From positions 248,001 to 312,000 of the forward strand of contig CANNFU010000003.1 in the NCBI GenBank assembly GCA_947503965.1: 64,000 nucleotides of DNA. The letters are read 5' to 3'. The DNA is from an uncultured Paracoccaceae bacterium. GTDB taxonomy: Bacteria > Pseudomonadota > Alphaproteobacteria > Rhodobacterales > Rhodobacteraceae. Below, in pieces: positions 54,201 through 63,471 of this stretch (the first letter of the stretch is position 1; every line of letters starts with the position of its first letter). Below the pieces are notes generated by a model. The model made no database searches and was not told the origin of the DNA. It worked only from the letters and a program-made list of their open reading frames with translations. Both the position numbers and the translations under genes were made by a program.

Positions 54201-55595
54201 TTAACCCAACAGCGTGTGCAAGGCGTTGCGATCAACCTTAGAGTGATGACGTTTATCAAGCGGGATCGCCGAGATATGACGCACATCCTTGATGCCAAAC
54301 GCCGCTGCCTGCGCGCGCCACAGCTTGATCTGATTGGCGTCGCCTTCGACGACCAGTACCGGAACGTCATGCAATTCCATCAAAGCGACACGCGCGACCC
54401 CCGGCCACATGCGTGCCGCCGTCTCGACAGCAAAGGGATATTGCACGCCGCTTTCGGTCATCACCTGATCGCCAACACGTCCGAGGAGCCACAGCCGCCC
54501 TTCATCGTCCAGCTTCCCTGCATCGCCGGTACGGTGCCAGATCGTGTCGCCGTCGTAGACTTTGGTTTCAGCATCGCGCGTGGGATCGAGATAGCCGGTA
54601 TTGACGTGATCGCCTGCCACCTGGATTTCCGTGTCTACGATCCGCAGCTGCACGGCATCCACAGGGTGCCCGACCAGCAGACCGTATCCTTGCTCTGTGG
54701 TATGGGAATGGGCAATTGGCTCTGCCTCGGTCGAGCCATAGACGGTGGTGATGTCGAGGTGCTCTGCAATCTGTTTCAGGCCGAGGACAACGTCCGGAAA
54801 GACCGGGCCGCCACCTGTCAGGATGTGATTGAGCGGGCCGGTATCTTGGGCCTCGACCAGCTTTTCGCACAGCGCGGGGGGCAGTAGTGCCCGAGTGCAG
54901 TTGTTGACGGATATCCAGTCGACTAGCGCCCGTGGGTCAAGGGCGGCGAGTTTGGACATCTTCCAGTTGGGCAGCACTGAGGTCCGCCCTTCGGCGAGGT
55001 TGATCAGGACAAAGACTGGAAATGTCACGAGGTCGATTTCAGTGGCTTCGCTTTGCAGCAAGGGGGCGACGGCCTTCCATTGCGCCATCAGGAACGCGTG
55101 GCTGCGTGGGATGGCCTTGGGTGTGCCGGTGGTGCCAGATGTGAACGAAGTCAGAGCGATGCTATCAGGGTCAATGATGAGGTTTGGAGAGCCGGCGTTG
55201 CTGTGCTGCTTTGGCGTCAGCAGTGTGGTGCCCCATAGCCCTGGGATCAGCAGCTTGATCCATCTGTAGGGACCGGCTGCACAAAAGAACTTGGGCTGCG
55301 TGGCTTGGATCGCTGTTTTGACCCCTGCCAAACCCATGGCAGGTTCGGGCAGAACCACGGTGGCCCCTAGCGACCAAAGTGCTGCCAGTGATGCGTAGAG
55401 ATCAACGCCAATCCCCATCGCGATCAGCACCCGATCACCGGGCCGGACCCCTTTTGCGTACCACCCGGCGGCATAGGTTTCGGCCAGTCCTTGTACCTGC
55501 GAAAACCGATAGGCGGTCCCGTCGCCGTCGATCAGCGCGGTGCGGTCGCAGTATTTTGCTGCGGCCTGCGCAAAGGCGGCGGTCAGGGTTGTCAC
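54201..55595 (-). CDS. OleC-like AMP-dependent ligase / beta-lactone-synthetase-like protein
   Basis: 464 residues, shorter than most acyl-CoA synthetases. Signature SFTSGTTGTPKAIPRSHAFL, acceptor motif TTVYGSTEAEPIAHSHTT and the C-terminal lysine in IPLDKRHHSKVDRNALHTLL. The PRSH and RHxxKxD patterns are those of the OleC and FadD-like 'peptide synthase' group, where OleC makes beta-lactones from beta-hydroxy acids. A plain acyl-CoA or acyl-AMP ligase is also possible. Last gene of the HMG-CoA reductase operon; overlaps the GNAT-like gene by 4 bases. Confidence 0.8.
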   Translation of the reverse strand: MTTLTAAFAQAAAKYCDRTALIDGDGTAYRFSQVQGLAETYAAGWYAKGVRPGDRVLIAMGIGVDLYASLAALWSLGATVVLPEPAMGLAGVKTAIQATQPKFFCAAGPYRWIKLLIPGLWGTTLLTPKQHSNAGSPNLIIDPDSIALTSFTSGTTGTPKAIPRSHAFLMAQWKAVAPLLQSEATEIDLVTFPVFVLINLAEGRTSVLPNWKMSKLAALDPRALVDWISVNNCTRALLPPALCEKLVEAQDTGPLNHILTGGGPVFPDVVLGLKQIAEHLDITTVYGSTEAEPIAHSHTTEQGYGLLVGHPVDAVQLRIVDTEIQVAGDHVNTGYLDPTRDAETKVYDGDTIWHRTGDAGKLDDEGRLWLLGRVGDQVMTESGVQYPFAVETAARMWPGVARVALMELHDVPVLVVEGDANQIKLWRAQAAAFGIKDVRHISAIPLDKRHHSKVDRNALHTLLG

Positions 55596-56434
55596 AAGGT
55601 CCGTCCCATCAATGCGTAACGGCGGAAAACATCAGCGCCATTCAGCCCGGACCTGATGGCGGACAGGTTATCATCGTGCATCAGCGCGTGAATGGCGACT
55701 TCAAACCCCATGGCCTTGGCGTTGGTGTAGAACTGATAGGATAGCCAATGACCCGCGCCCTTCTGCAAGGATGCGTAGGTCTTGAGGATGACGGATTTCG
55801 GTGCCGGACCTTCGGCATAATTGGGAATGCCAAACAGGAAGCCGACCAAAGTGTCGGTGCTGTCGCAGGCGAAGAGGATTAGGTCTTGCTTTAACAACGG
55901 AACCACAGGGCGGTACATGGCGAGGAAGTCGTCAAGCGTGATGTGTTTGTAGAACGGGTTGTCCGCGAAGGCCGTGCAGGACAATTGATAGACTTGGGTA
56001 AAGAGCGCATCGGCGTCACTGCCATCCCATGTTTCAATCGTAAAGACATCCGTATCTTTGGGTTTAGGGCCAGGCAGTTCGGACAAGGGGGCCGAGGCCG
56101 AAAAGTACGACGATATGATCTTGAAACCTGCCGCCTTGAACGCGTCCTGGTCATGATCGGCGCTGCTGGGCTCCATCAGGAATGAGGGCTGATCGCCACG
56201 GTCGGAAATCAGGCGGTATGCGTGCCATGTATCGCCTTCCATGGGGCCAATCAGGGCAGTCGCCCCTTGGGATTTGGCAAGGGCTGCCGCGTCGGCCAGG
56301 AGCCTTGCGCCCGCCTCGGCCGATGTGAACTTGCATTTGCCGACCGTCGCCACCTTTGCGTGGTTGTCCCAAACGGGGCCGTCGAACCAGACGGTGACTT
56401 GTCCGTCATCGGTCTTGAGGGTCTGTGTTGTCAT
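55592..56434 (-). CDS. GNAT-like acyltransferase
   Basis: 280 residues, soluble. The N-terminal segment contains ALIGPMEGDTWHAYRLISDR, followed by PSFLMEPSS and a C-terminal GNAT-like half with LVGFLFGIPNYAEG and IHALMHDDNLSAIRSG. This layout is seen in GNAT-superfamily proteins of lipid and secondary-metabolite loci. It could acylate an amine made by the upstream DUF3419 protein, which is an inference. ATGA overlaps on both sides. Confidence 0.65.
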   Translation of the reverse strand: MTTQTLKTDDGQVTVWFDGPVWDNHAKVATVGKCKFTSAEAGARLLADAAALAKSQGATALIGPMEGDTWHAYRLISDRGDQPSFLMEPSSADHDQDAFKAAGFKIISSYFSASAPLSELPGPKPKDTDVFTIETWDGSDADALFTQVYQLSCTAFADNPFYKHITLDDFLAMYRPVVPLLKQDLILFACDSTDTLVGFLFGIPNYAEGPAPKSVILKTYASLQKGAGHWLSYQFYTNAKAMGFEVAIHALMHDDNLSAIRSGLNGADVFRRYALMGRTL

Positions 56435-57747
56435 GCGCCGATCACCTTTATGCCATAGCCGAGCCCCGGAACGACCAGAGCGAGAAGTGTCAGTTTCGCC
56501 GCACGATGGCTGTCAAAAAACGCAGGTCTGAGACCGCACGCGATCACCATCAGCCCGACTGCCAATACGGCCATTGATGTCATGTCACCCGGCCACTGCA
56601 CGAAATCGGGGTTATACTGCATCAGAAGCCGGTAAAGACCGAACAGAACCAACCCCAGTGCTGTTGCCACGCCCACGCGTATCCAGATTGCAAACTGGCC
56701 CACGGCGACAGCGACAAGTCCGACGCAGAGCCCGACGGACATCAGCCCATAGAACATCAGCGCATTCGCCTCTGCCACCAACCCGACGGCCAGCCAGCCA
56801 AAGCTGGCCAAGGCAACCGCGGCTACGATATCAAGTGCCGGATGTGTCGCCTTGCACGGGTTGGTCCGGTTCGCGATGGCATGGATGACAAAGACCAAAA
56901 GCGGCAGGATCGTGTTTTGAAAGGCCGTCACAGAGATCAGCAGGAAGGCCGCAATAATGTAGACGCGCGCCGTGTGTTTGGTCATGCCGAATTGCGGGGC
57001 AAGGCGCAGGAATATCACGATTGCTGCCACGAACATGGCCATCAGCGCCATCAGCTCTTGCCAGGAACTGTCCATATGCATGGCAAGAAAAACCAGCAGC
57101 CCCGCAGGCAGAAAGAAGTTATCGAAACCGCGCCAACTGTCCGCTTCGACCAATGTGCCGAAGGCCGCGACCATAGCGGCGAGCAGGATGACGTTCGGCC
57201 GCGATACATCGGACAATAGCAGCAGGCACACCATCGCAATCACAAGCGTGATCATAAAAAAGGCAGTCGATCCTTCGATCGATTTTTGCCCGTCTTCAAC
57301 TGTGAAGAATTTGCGCCCGTACCGGCTGCCCGTCAGGGCCGCGGCGGCATCTGCCAAGGTCAATGTCGCGATGGGCAGGATGTAAAGAATGGCAATGCCA
57401 TCAGCCAGCAGGAACACCATGCCAACCGCAATCGCCAAAAGGATGTCACCGTATGACTGCCGCTCCACCCCGTGCAATGTTTCGCCGATGCCGCCCTTGG
57501 CAAAGGCGGGAAGGCGCAGGATGGCCATGACAACCAAAGTCAGCACGACCAGCATGTAAACCGGCCAATCATCGGTGAAGAGCCACGGCAGCGTCAGCGC
57601 ATAAAACCCGGTGCCCACATGAACCAGCTTGCGCTGCACCTCGGATGAGATGTCGTGCGCGGTGGCAAGCCGTTTGACGACCGCCATCAGCCCCAGCAGG
57701 ATCGCGACAGATGCAAACGCGATTGCGATCTGTAAGGGCGCGCTCAC
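56431..57747 (-). CDS. Phytol/dolichol-kinase-like polytopic membrane protein
   Basis: 438 residues, about 13 membrane segments. The first half matches CTP-dependent polyprenol kinases (VTE5/SEC59 type): SEVQRKLVHVGTGFYAL, RQSYGDILLAIAVG and LTLADAAAALTGSRYGR followed by KSIEGSTAFF. The second half (about 230-438) is further hydrophobic sequence that I cannot name and makes the protein longer than typical kinases. It probably phosphorylates an isoprenoid or lipid alcohol, consistent with the UbiA-like and HMG-CoA reductase neighbours. Confidence 0.75.
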   Translation of the reverse strand: MSAPLQIAIAFASVAILLGLMAVVKRLATAHDISSEVQRKLVHVGTGFYALTLPWLFTDDWPVYMLVVLTLVVMAILRLPAFAKGGIGETLHGVERQSYGDILLAIAVGMVFLLADGIAILYILPIATLTLADAAAALTGSRYGRKFFTVEDGQKSIEGSTAFFMITLVIAMVCLLLLSDVSRPNVILLAAMVAAFGTLVEADSWRGFDNFFLPAGLLVFLAMHMDSSWQELMALMAMFVAAIVIFLRLAPQFGMTKHTARVYIIAAFLLISVTAFQNTILPLLVFVIHAIANRTNPCKATHPALDIVAAVALASFGWLAVGLVAEANALMFYGLMSVGLCVGLVAVAVGQFAIWIRVGVATALGLVLFGLYRLLMQYNPDFVQWPGDMTSMAVLAVGLMVIACGLRPAFFDSHRAAKLTLLALVVPGLGYGIKVIGA

Positions 57748-58847
57748 CGTTTGAATTCCTCGATCACGAAATCTGAATAGAAGAATGCCTTGTCGAGGGC
57801 TTTCAACCGGTTCTCTTCATCGGTCATTGTTGTGATCTGGTCCGCAAAGTCAGACAGAACGCGACGGGGCGCCATCATATTCCAATAGACAAGCCGCGCC
57901 TGTGGGTTCGCCGCACTCAGGATTTGACCATAGACCTGAGCAAAAACCTCGGGCGACATGTATTCGAAAATATCAGACAGGTTGAACCCGTCGGCTTTGT
58001 CGCCGTCATCAATGAAAGCCTCTAGCGCGCCCTGGCGGATATCCAGCCGGTCCAGCCTGTCGCGGATCGTGTCATAGTGTTCGGCCCGCCATGGCATCGG
58101 GATCGCGTCGCCATGCGTGCCTTTCATGATCCAGTGCAGATAGGGGTTTTGCGACGGGTCACAATCGACGGCCGCGTGTTTGATGCGGCGGGCGACATGT
58201 TGCGCCACGGACCCTTCCACATGATCAAAGAAAGCCTTGTCCCGCCCCATGCGCCCCATCATGAAACGCGAGAAAAAGACATTGAGCAGGAGCCGCCAGC
58301 GCCATGTGTTGAAACGTTTATCCAGAAATTCCTGACGCGCGGCCTTGGGGCGCGACACGAAGATGTCATCAATGGTTTTTTTGGAATGCACCAGCGGCAG
58401 CAGCTTTGTACGGAAGATGCGGAAGTAGCGTTCGAATTTGCCGACGCCCCCCGCGCCATAGGCGATGACACCATCACGCTGCGCTTGCCAGAACGCGCGT
58501 GTTTCTGCGTCCAGTTCCGCGATGGCCCGATCAAGCAGCGCGCTGCGTTGGTCGCTGGGCCGCGATCCCATGAGTTCAAGGAATTCAGGCTGTGACAGCG
58601 TCCGATACGCCCCGATGCGCAGGTGCAGGCAGGCAATTTGGGCAGGCGACAGATCAACAACCACAACCCGCGCGGGATCAAGCGTGAGCATCGCCAGCGC
58701 GTTGTCGCCTGCCGAACAAATCGACACCAGCGTTTTGCCGGGGTCCTGCGGCAGGGCGGCGCAAAGCACATCTGCATCCTCCCACAGCTGTGCGTAGCGG
58801 ATGTGGTCGAAATTGGCCTTGCCCGCGATTTCAGAGCTTTGCGTCAT
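57744..58847 (-). CDS. DUF3419 protein, BtaA-like 3-amino-3-carboxypropyl transferase
   Basis: 367 residues from ATG 58847. The AdoMet-binding segment is LVSICSAGDNALAMLTLDPA, followed by VVVVDLSPAQIACLHLRIGA. FNLSDIFEYMSPEVFAQVYG and RLVYWNMMAPRR are other family marks. BtaA transfers the aminocarboxypropyl group of AdoMet to diacylglycerol in betaine-lipid synthesis. No BtaB methyltransferase gene is adjacent, so the acceptor here may be another alcohol made by this cluster. ATGA overlaps on both sides. Confidence 0.85.
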   Translation of the reverse strand: MTQSSEIAGKANFDHIRYAQLWEDADVLCAALPQDPGKTLVSICSAGDNALAMLTLDPARVVVVDLSPAQIACLHLRIGAYRTLSQPEFLELMGSRPSDQRSALLDRAIAELDAETRAFWQAQRDGVIAYGAGGVGKFERYFRIFRTKLLPLVHSKKTIDDIFVSRPKAARQEFLDKRFNTWRWRLLLNVFFSRFMMGRMGRDKAFFDHVEGSVAQHVARRIKHAAVDCDPSQNPYLHWIMKGTHGDAIPMPWRAEHYDTIRDRLDRLDIRQGALEAFIDDGDKADGFNLSDIFEYMSPEVFAQVYGQILSAANPQARLVYWNMMAPRRVLSDFADQITTMTDEENRLKALDKAFFYSDFVIEEFKR

Positions 58848-61237
58848 GTTTTTCTTACCACTCCGGTTGCGCCGTCCACATGCAGGATGTCCCCGTCTTC
58901 GACCCATTGCGTGGCACCCTTAAGGCCGACAACGCAAGGTATGCCTAATTCGCGCGCGACGATGGCAGAATGGGACAGCAGCGATCCGCGTTCGACCACG
59001 ATGGCGCTGGCGTTGGAGAAGACCGCGATCCAGCCGGGGTCCGTGTGCCGGGCGACAAGGATGTCGCCGGGGGTCAGGCTTTCGGTGCGGGGGTCACGGA
59101 TAACACGCGCCTTGGCAGTGATCTGCCCGGCAGAGCACCCGGTTGCGGTGCGCGTGTCGCCGGTCTCGGTTGTTTCGGTGATGGCGTGTGTCGTGCTGGC
59201 GGGCAGGATGGCCGGGCCGCGGACCTCGATCCGCTCTGGCGGGTCTTCACGGCTGGCAGAGGCTGCGTCTTCGGTTTGGCGCAGGCCGATCAGGCCGCGC
59301 AGGTTTGGTGACAGGCCAAAGCCTTCGATTGCGCCCATGATTTCGGGGACGGTCAGGTGAAAGATATCGCGCGGCTGGTCGATCAGGTCGCGGGCCGCAA
59401 ATTCACGCCCCATGGACAGAAAGACCTGGCGGGCGCGTCCAAACAGCCGCGTCCGTTCAAACCGCAGGTTTTCGCGGTCACGCACGCGTGCCTTGGCCCA
59501 TGTGACGATCCATTTGGCGAGACGGGCCTTGACCGGTTTGCCCTGAAATATACCGACCCAATCCGGGTCTGATGCATCGTCGTGCACCGCAGGCGGACGC
59601 TGCGCAGAGGCCGCGATGGCGGACAAAAGCTGGGAGGGATCGTCAGTCAGTGGAATGGATTCCAGCTTGAGTTCTTCGGTGCAACGATCCCCGAATTTGG
59701 CAAGGTAGCTGGTCAGTTCATCTTTCAGCGCCGGGTGTGTGCCGATCTGATCTGCGGGGATACCCTGATCCGCCGCGATCCGGCCCATTCTTGCAATGCG
59801 CTGGGCCGGTTCGGCCGACACGATATCGCCCTGCCCGATCATGACGTCGTTGTGCAGGGTCAGCCCATCAGCGCCCAGCCACTTTTCCAGCAGGTTCCGC
59901 GAGGCGCCGAACGCGATCATGCACAGAAAGTCGTTGACGAGTGGCGCATCCCAGCGATCCAACAGCGTGCTTTCGATGCGGCGGTATTCGGCGGCAAGTT
60001 CGGTTGGATTGGCAGTGCTCAAATCAAGGTCGCTATCCAATGCCGCATTCAAGCGGGCATAGAAATTGCGCCGTGTGCGCGGCAGGCGCAGCGCCTCGAA
60101 CACCAGCCTTGCCGCGACAAAGGCCAGTTTGCCGTATTCAGTGGCTTTCTTGAAACCCGTTGCAGGGGGCGGGCCGATGGTGTTGGTGACCTCCGCCGGC
60201 ATGGGCGTGTCCACCCCCATCATGGTTTCCATATACGTGCGGTTCAGTGAGAACCCGGGCAGGAGTGCCAGCGCGCGGTACCAGTTGACGAGGTTGTAAT
60301 AGACCCGCCCATCGACGCGGCCCAGCATGTTCCCGAACACGGCAGAATTATCGGCGATGGTGGATTCCTTGACGCCCAGCAGCCGTACAAAGGCTTGGTA
60401 GACCCGATCATAGACATGCACCGCGAAACTGTAGGTCAGCGGTGACACCATCCCCGGATAGCTTTCGACGATGTTGGAATTGTCAAATATTGTCAGTGCG
60501 TTATCAGGCATGGCCGGCGGCTTGAGCACGGTTGTGATCGGGCGGGTCTGCAGGATATGCAGCCCGTCCGCATCAATCGCCCATTCGATGTCCTGCGGGC
60601 TGCCGAACGCCGCTTCGGCTTTGCGCGCCATCTCTGCGATGTCTTGGACTTCAGTATCTGAAAGTATGGGATCATCGGGCGCTGTGACCGTGTCGGCGAC
60701 GATCCAGTTTTGCCCGTCTGCTTCGCCGCTGACCAGCGCATCTCCGAGCCCTTCGATCGCCGAGATGACGACGCAATCGCGCCGCCCGCTGACCGGGTCC
60801 GCGCTGAAGGCCACGCCAGAGACGCGGGCGTCGATCATTTGCTGCACCACGATGGCGGGGGCGGCTGCGTCGCCACCTGATTTGACGGCCCTATAAGTCG
60901 CGACGGTGTCGCCAAAGCCAGAGGCCCAGACTTTCGCGGCAGCATCCACGACATCGCCCGCCTTGATGTTCAGGAAGGTGTCAAACTGCCCCGCATGGCT
61001 GTGTTCAGCGCCGTCTTCCGCATGCCCCGAGGACCGCACGGCATAGGGGCCGGGGCCGATGGACTTTAACGCCTTGCTGACAGCAGTTTTTAGCCCCCGC
61101 TGCGGTTTGCCATCGCTAAAGGCATCTGCAGGGATGACAAAAAACGCAGGCGGGTTGAAACCACGCGTGCCCAGCTGCGCCAGGGATGCGCCCTTGCCCC
61201 CCGCTTGCGCGGGGATTGTGTTGTCAAACAAGATCAT
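58844..61237 (-). CDS. PEP-synthase/rifampicin-phosphotransferase-like protein
   Basis: 797 residues in three parts. An N-terminal ATP-grasp domain (1-250) contains AGGKGASLAQLG, YAVRSSGHAEDG and GVAFSADPVSGR. A central substrate domain (250-690) is not recognisable. The C-terminal swivelling domain has the phosphohistidine in LLSHSAIVARELGIPCVVG (H756). The order ATP-grasp, acceptor domain, His domain, without a PEP barrel, is that of rifampicin phosphotransferase, which phosphorylates a small-molecule hydroxyl. A role in phosphorylating the cluster product or intermediate is inferred. Confidence 0.85.
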   Translation of the reverse strand: MILFDNTIPAQAGGKGASLAQLGTRGFNPPAFFVIPADAFSDGKPQRGLKTAVSKALKSIGPGPYAVRSSGHAEDGAEHSHAGQFDTFLNIKAGDVVDAAAKVWASGFGDTVATYRAVKSGGDAAAPAIVVQQMIDARVSGVAFSADPVSGRRDCVVISAIEGLGDALVSGEADGQNWIVADTVTAPDDPILSDTEVQDIAEMARKAEAAFGSPQDIEWAIDADGLHILQTRPITTVLKPPAMPDNALTIFDNSNIVESYPGMVSPLTYSFAVHVYDRVYQAFVRLLGVKESTIADNSAVFGNMLGRVDGRVYYNLVNWYRALALLPGFSLNRTYMETMMGVDTPMPAEVTNTIGPPPATGFKKATEYGKLAFVAARLVFEALRLPRTRRNFYARLNAALDSDLDLSTANPTELAAEYRRIESTLLDRWDAPLVNDFLCMIAFGASRNLLEKWLGADGLTLHNDVMIGQGDIVSAEPAQRIARMGRIAADQGIPADQIGTHPALKDELTSYLAKFGDRCTEELKLESIPLTDDPSQLLSAIAASAQRPPAVHDDASDPDWVGIFQGKPVKARLAKWIVTWAKARVRDRENLRFERTRLFGRARQVFLSMGREFAARDLIDQPRDIFHLTVPEIMGAIEGFGLSPNLRGLIGLRQTEDAASASREDPPERIEVRGPAILPASTTHAITETTETGDTRTATGCSAGQITAKARVIRDPRTESLTPGDILVARHTDPGWIAVFSNASAIVVERGSLLSHSAIVARELGIPCVVGLKGATQWVEDGDILHVDGATGVVRKT

Positions 61238-62145
61238 GGCAGCCCTCCAAGGGCGAGGGGCAGGAAACCCGCTGTGGCATAGCAGCCAAAGACCCAGAGA
61301 CCGGCAAGCGTATCCATCTGCTTTTCAGCTTTGGGGGTTGGGTTAGCCACATACCTGCGTGCCACGATGGTACAGACCATGACCCCAACGACAGTGATCA
61401 GCCCGAATGCAAAGGCAAAACCAGTGGCGATGCCCACGCCCATCAGCAATAGGGCCGACAGGCCAACAAAACCCAGCCATATGTTGGCCGCGCGTCTTGG
61501 CCCCCAAAGCCCGGAATAGGTGTCGACCCCGACCCGTTCGTTTTCGGGCGCCCAAAGTTTGCGCCCGATCTCTAGCACGCAGCCGTTGGAGAAGGACAAT
61601 GCAATGAAGAGCCACAGGGCAGGTGCAGCTGATCCATGCGGCAACCACTCGATCCCTGTCAGCATCAGGTCAATCAGCGGCATGATGGCCATGTGGGACA
61701 GCAGGTAGAGGACGGGCCGCGCCTTGAGCCATGCAGGAACGCCGAATTCGAATGTCATTGCACTCAGCCAGACCCATGTCAGCAGCAACAGCCAGATAAG
61801 GCCGGACCCATGCAGTACCGCGAGGATGATGCCCAAGGGTATTGTGGCAACGCCAAGTGAAACGATCAGCCTCAGCGTGACCAACCCCCGGGGGATCGGG
61901 CGTTCGGGTCTGTATTTTGCGTCATCTTCGCCGTCTTTCACCTCATCGGCGACGCGTAGCTGGAAGAACAGAATGAAGACCAGAAGAAAGCCGATGAGAT
62001 AGGCTGATACGCCGGGCAGAGGACGGCCGGCCAACACCGCCGACACAGTGATCGAGGCGGCAGAGAAACAGGCCAAAAGCGGTACGGTCTTTGCCAAAGG
62101 GAACCGCTCGGACTGATAAATCCACAGGCGCTGCGCGAGTTTCAT
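61234..62145 (-). CDS. UbiA-like prenyltransferase
   Basis: 303 residues, 8-9 membrane segments. The first Asp-rich motif is at 67-75 (DEVKDGEDD), followed by RPERPIPRG, as in UbiA enzymes. The second motif appears as EIGRKLWAPENERVGVDTYS, less canonical. UbiA enzymes move a prenyl group from its diphosphate to an acceptor in the membrane. Prenyl diphosphate could come from IspA. ATGA overlaps on both sides. Confidence 0.82.
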   Translation of the reverse strand: MKLAQRLWIYQSERFPLAKTVPLLACFSAASITVSAVLAGRPLPGVSAYLIGFLLVFILFFQLRVADEVKDGEDDAKYRPERPIPRGLVTLRLIVSLGVATIPLGIILAVLHGSGLIWLLLLTWVWLSAMTFEFGVPAWLKARPVLYLLSHMAIMPLIDLMLTGIEWLPHGSAAPALWLFIALSFSNGCVLEIGRKLWAPENERVGVDTYSGLWGPRRAANIWLGFVGLSALLLMGVGIATGFAFAFGLITVVGVMVCTIVARRYVANPTPKAEKQMDTLAGLWVFGCYATAGFLPLALGGLP

Positions 62146-63407
62146 CTGAACCGTGCCAGATTTTCATGGGCACGGGTGAAATCGCCTGCCGCGATAGCAG
62201 CCACAATGGAAATTTCACCACATAAACACAGGGCGGCAGTGACTTCGGCCAGGGCCGCACCTTTGCCTGCCCCTTTCAGACCCAGAATGTTTAATCCGGC
62301 ACTTTGGCTTGCAAGGCCGGTGCCGCCGCCGACGGACCCGACAAGGATGTTGGGCATAGTGACCGAACAGAACAGATCGTCGCCGCGCGCCTCCATCCGG
62401 GTAAAACCCACCGCACTTTCGGCAACACAGGCCGCATCCTGGCCTGTGGCGATGTAAAGTGCCGCAAGCCCATTGGCGTAATGCGCCTGTGCGCCCATTT
62501 GGCCGGACAGTTTCGATCCCAGATCTGCAATGCGGCCATAGGCCAGCATGTCCTGCGTGGTTGTCCCAAGGACCTTGTCAATGACTGCGGCAGGCAGCAC
62601 GACGGATGCGCTGACCTTGCGCCCACGACCTGTCATCAGGCCAAGCGCAGATGCTTTCTTGTCGCCCGAAAAGTTGCCTTCGATATACCAGCGATTGATC
62701 GGCACGGTGCAGTCTGCCGCGATCCTTTCGCAAAGCGCGTGGGTTGCGATCGTGACCATGTTTTGCCCGGACGCATCGCCCGTTGTGTAGCGACAGATCA
62801 GGAACACGACATCATTGTCGATGACGGGTTCAACAGATGTCAGTTTTCCATGGCGCGTGGTGCTTTCGGCTGTGGTGCGCAACGCATCAATATTTTGCGC
62901 GACCCATTCGACAAACAGCCCCGCGTTCAGGATGTTGTCGAAGGTGAAGGCAGGGGTGCGAATGACGCCTTCGTATAGAACGGCGGTGCTGATACCACCT
63001 GATTTTGTGGCGGCAAACGCGCCGCGTCCGTAAGAGGCCACGAGTGCGGCCTCGGTCGTGGCCAGCGGGACGTGATAGTCGCCAGCCGCATTCACGCCGT
63101 TAACGCGCAAGGGACCAATGACGCCAACGGGCACTTTGACCGTCCCGATGTAGTTTTCAATGTTGCCAGAATAGCCTTCCGCCTCCGCAAGGCTTGTAGG
63201 GTCCGCAATCAGGTCGCGATCCATTGTCGATGCGGGCCCGATCAGACGGTCCCAATAGCGCAGCGCGCTTTTTTCGCTGGCATTGCGGACGGGTCGCAAG
63301 GTTTGAAATGGCGCATCACGGGCCGCCATCTGTTCACGCAGTTTTTCAGGCGTGAATTTTTTACGCATGCGCTGCAACATCGATTGGACATGGGTGGGAA
63401 TGGTCAC
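62142..63407 (-). CDS. Hydroxymethylglutaryl-CoA reductase
   Basis: 421 residues from GTG 63407, preceded by GGAG at a 7-base spacing. Catalytic residues can be placed: E119 (ATTEAALVASYGRG), K250 (SGDKKASALG), D323 (TGQDAACVAES) and H414 (TRAHENLARFR). Substrate and cofactor loops NIENYIGTVKVPVGVIGPL and GDASGQNMVT are present, the latter differing from the usual DAMGMNM. It has no membrane anchor. It should reduce HMG-CoA or a related acyl-CoA to the alcohol with NAD(P)H. The organism has dxs, so this gene is not needed for ordinary isoprenoids. Overlaps the UbiA-like gene by 4 bases and follows the P450 by 64 bases. Confidence 0.93.
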   Translation of the reverse strand: MTIPTHVQSMLQRMRKKFTPEKLREQMAARDAPFQTLRPVRNASEKSALRYWDRLIGPASTMDRDLIADPTSLAEAEGYSGNIENYIGTVKVPVGVIGPLRVNGVNAAGDYHVPLATTEAALVASYGRGAFAATKSGGISTAVLYEGVIRTPAFTFDNILNAGLFVEWVAQNIDALRTTAESTTRHGKLTSVEPVIDNDVVFLICRYTTGDASGQNMVTIATHALCERIAADCTVPINRWYIEGNFSGDKKASALGLMTGRGRKVSASVVLPAAVIDKVLGTTTQDMLAYGRIADLGSKLSGQMGAQAHYANGLAALYIATGQDAACVAESAVGFTRMEARGDDLFCSVTMPNILVGSVGGGTGLASQSAGLNILGLKGAGKGAALAEVTAALCLCGEISIVAAIAAGDFTRAHENLARFR

Positions 63408-63471
63408 GTGTCTGCTCCGACTGAATGCGTATCCAGCAAGAACCGCAAAATATGTATCATACGTGGTCCGG

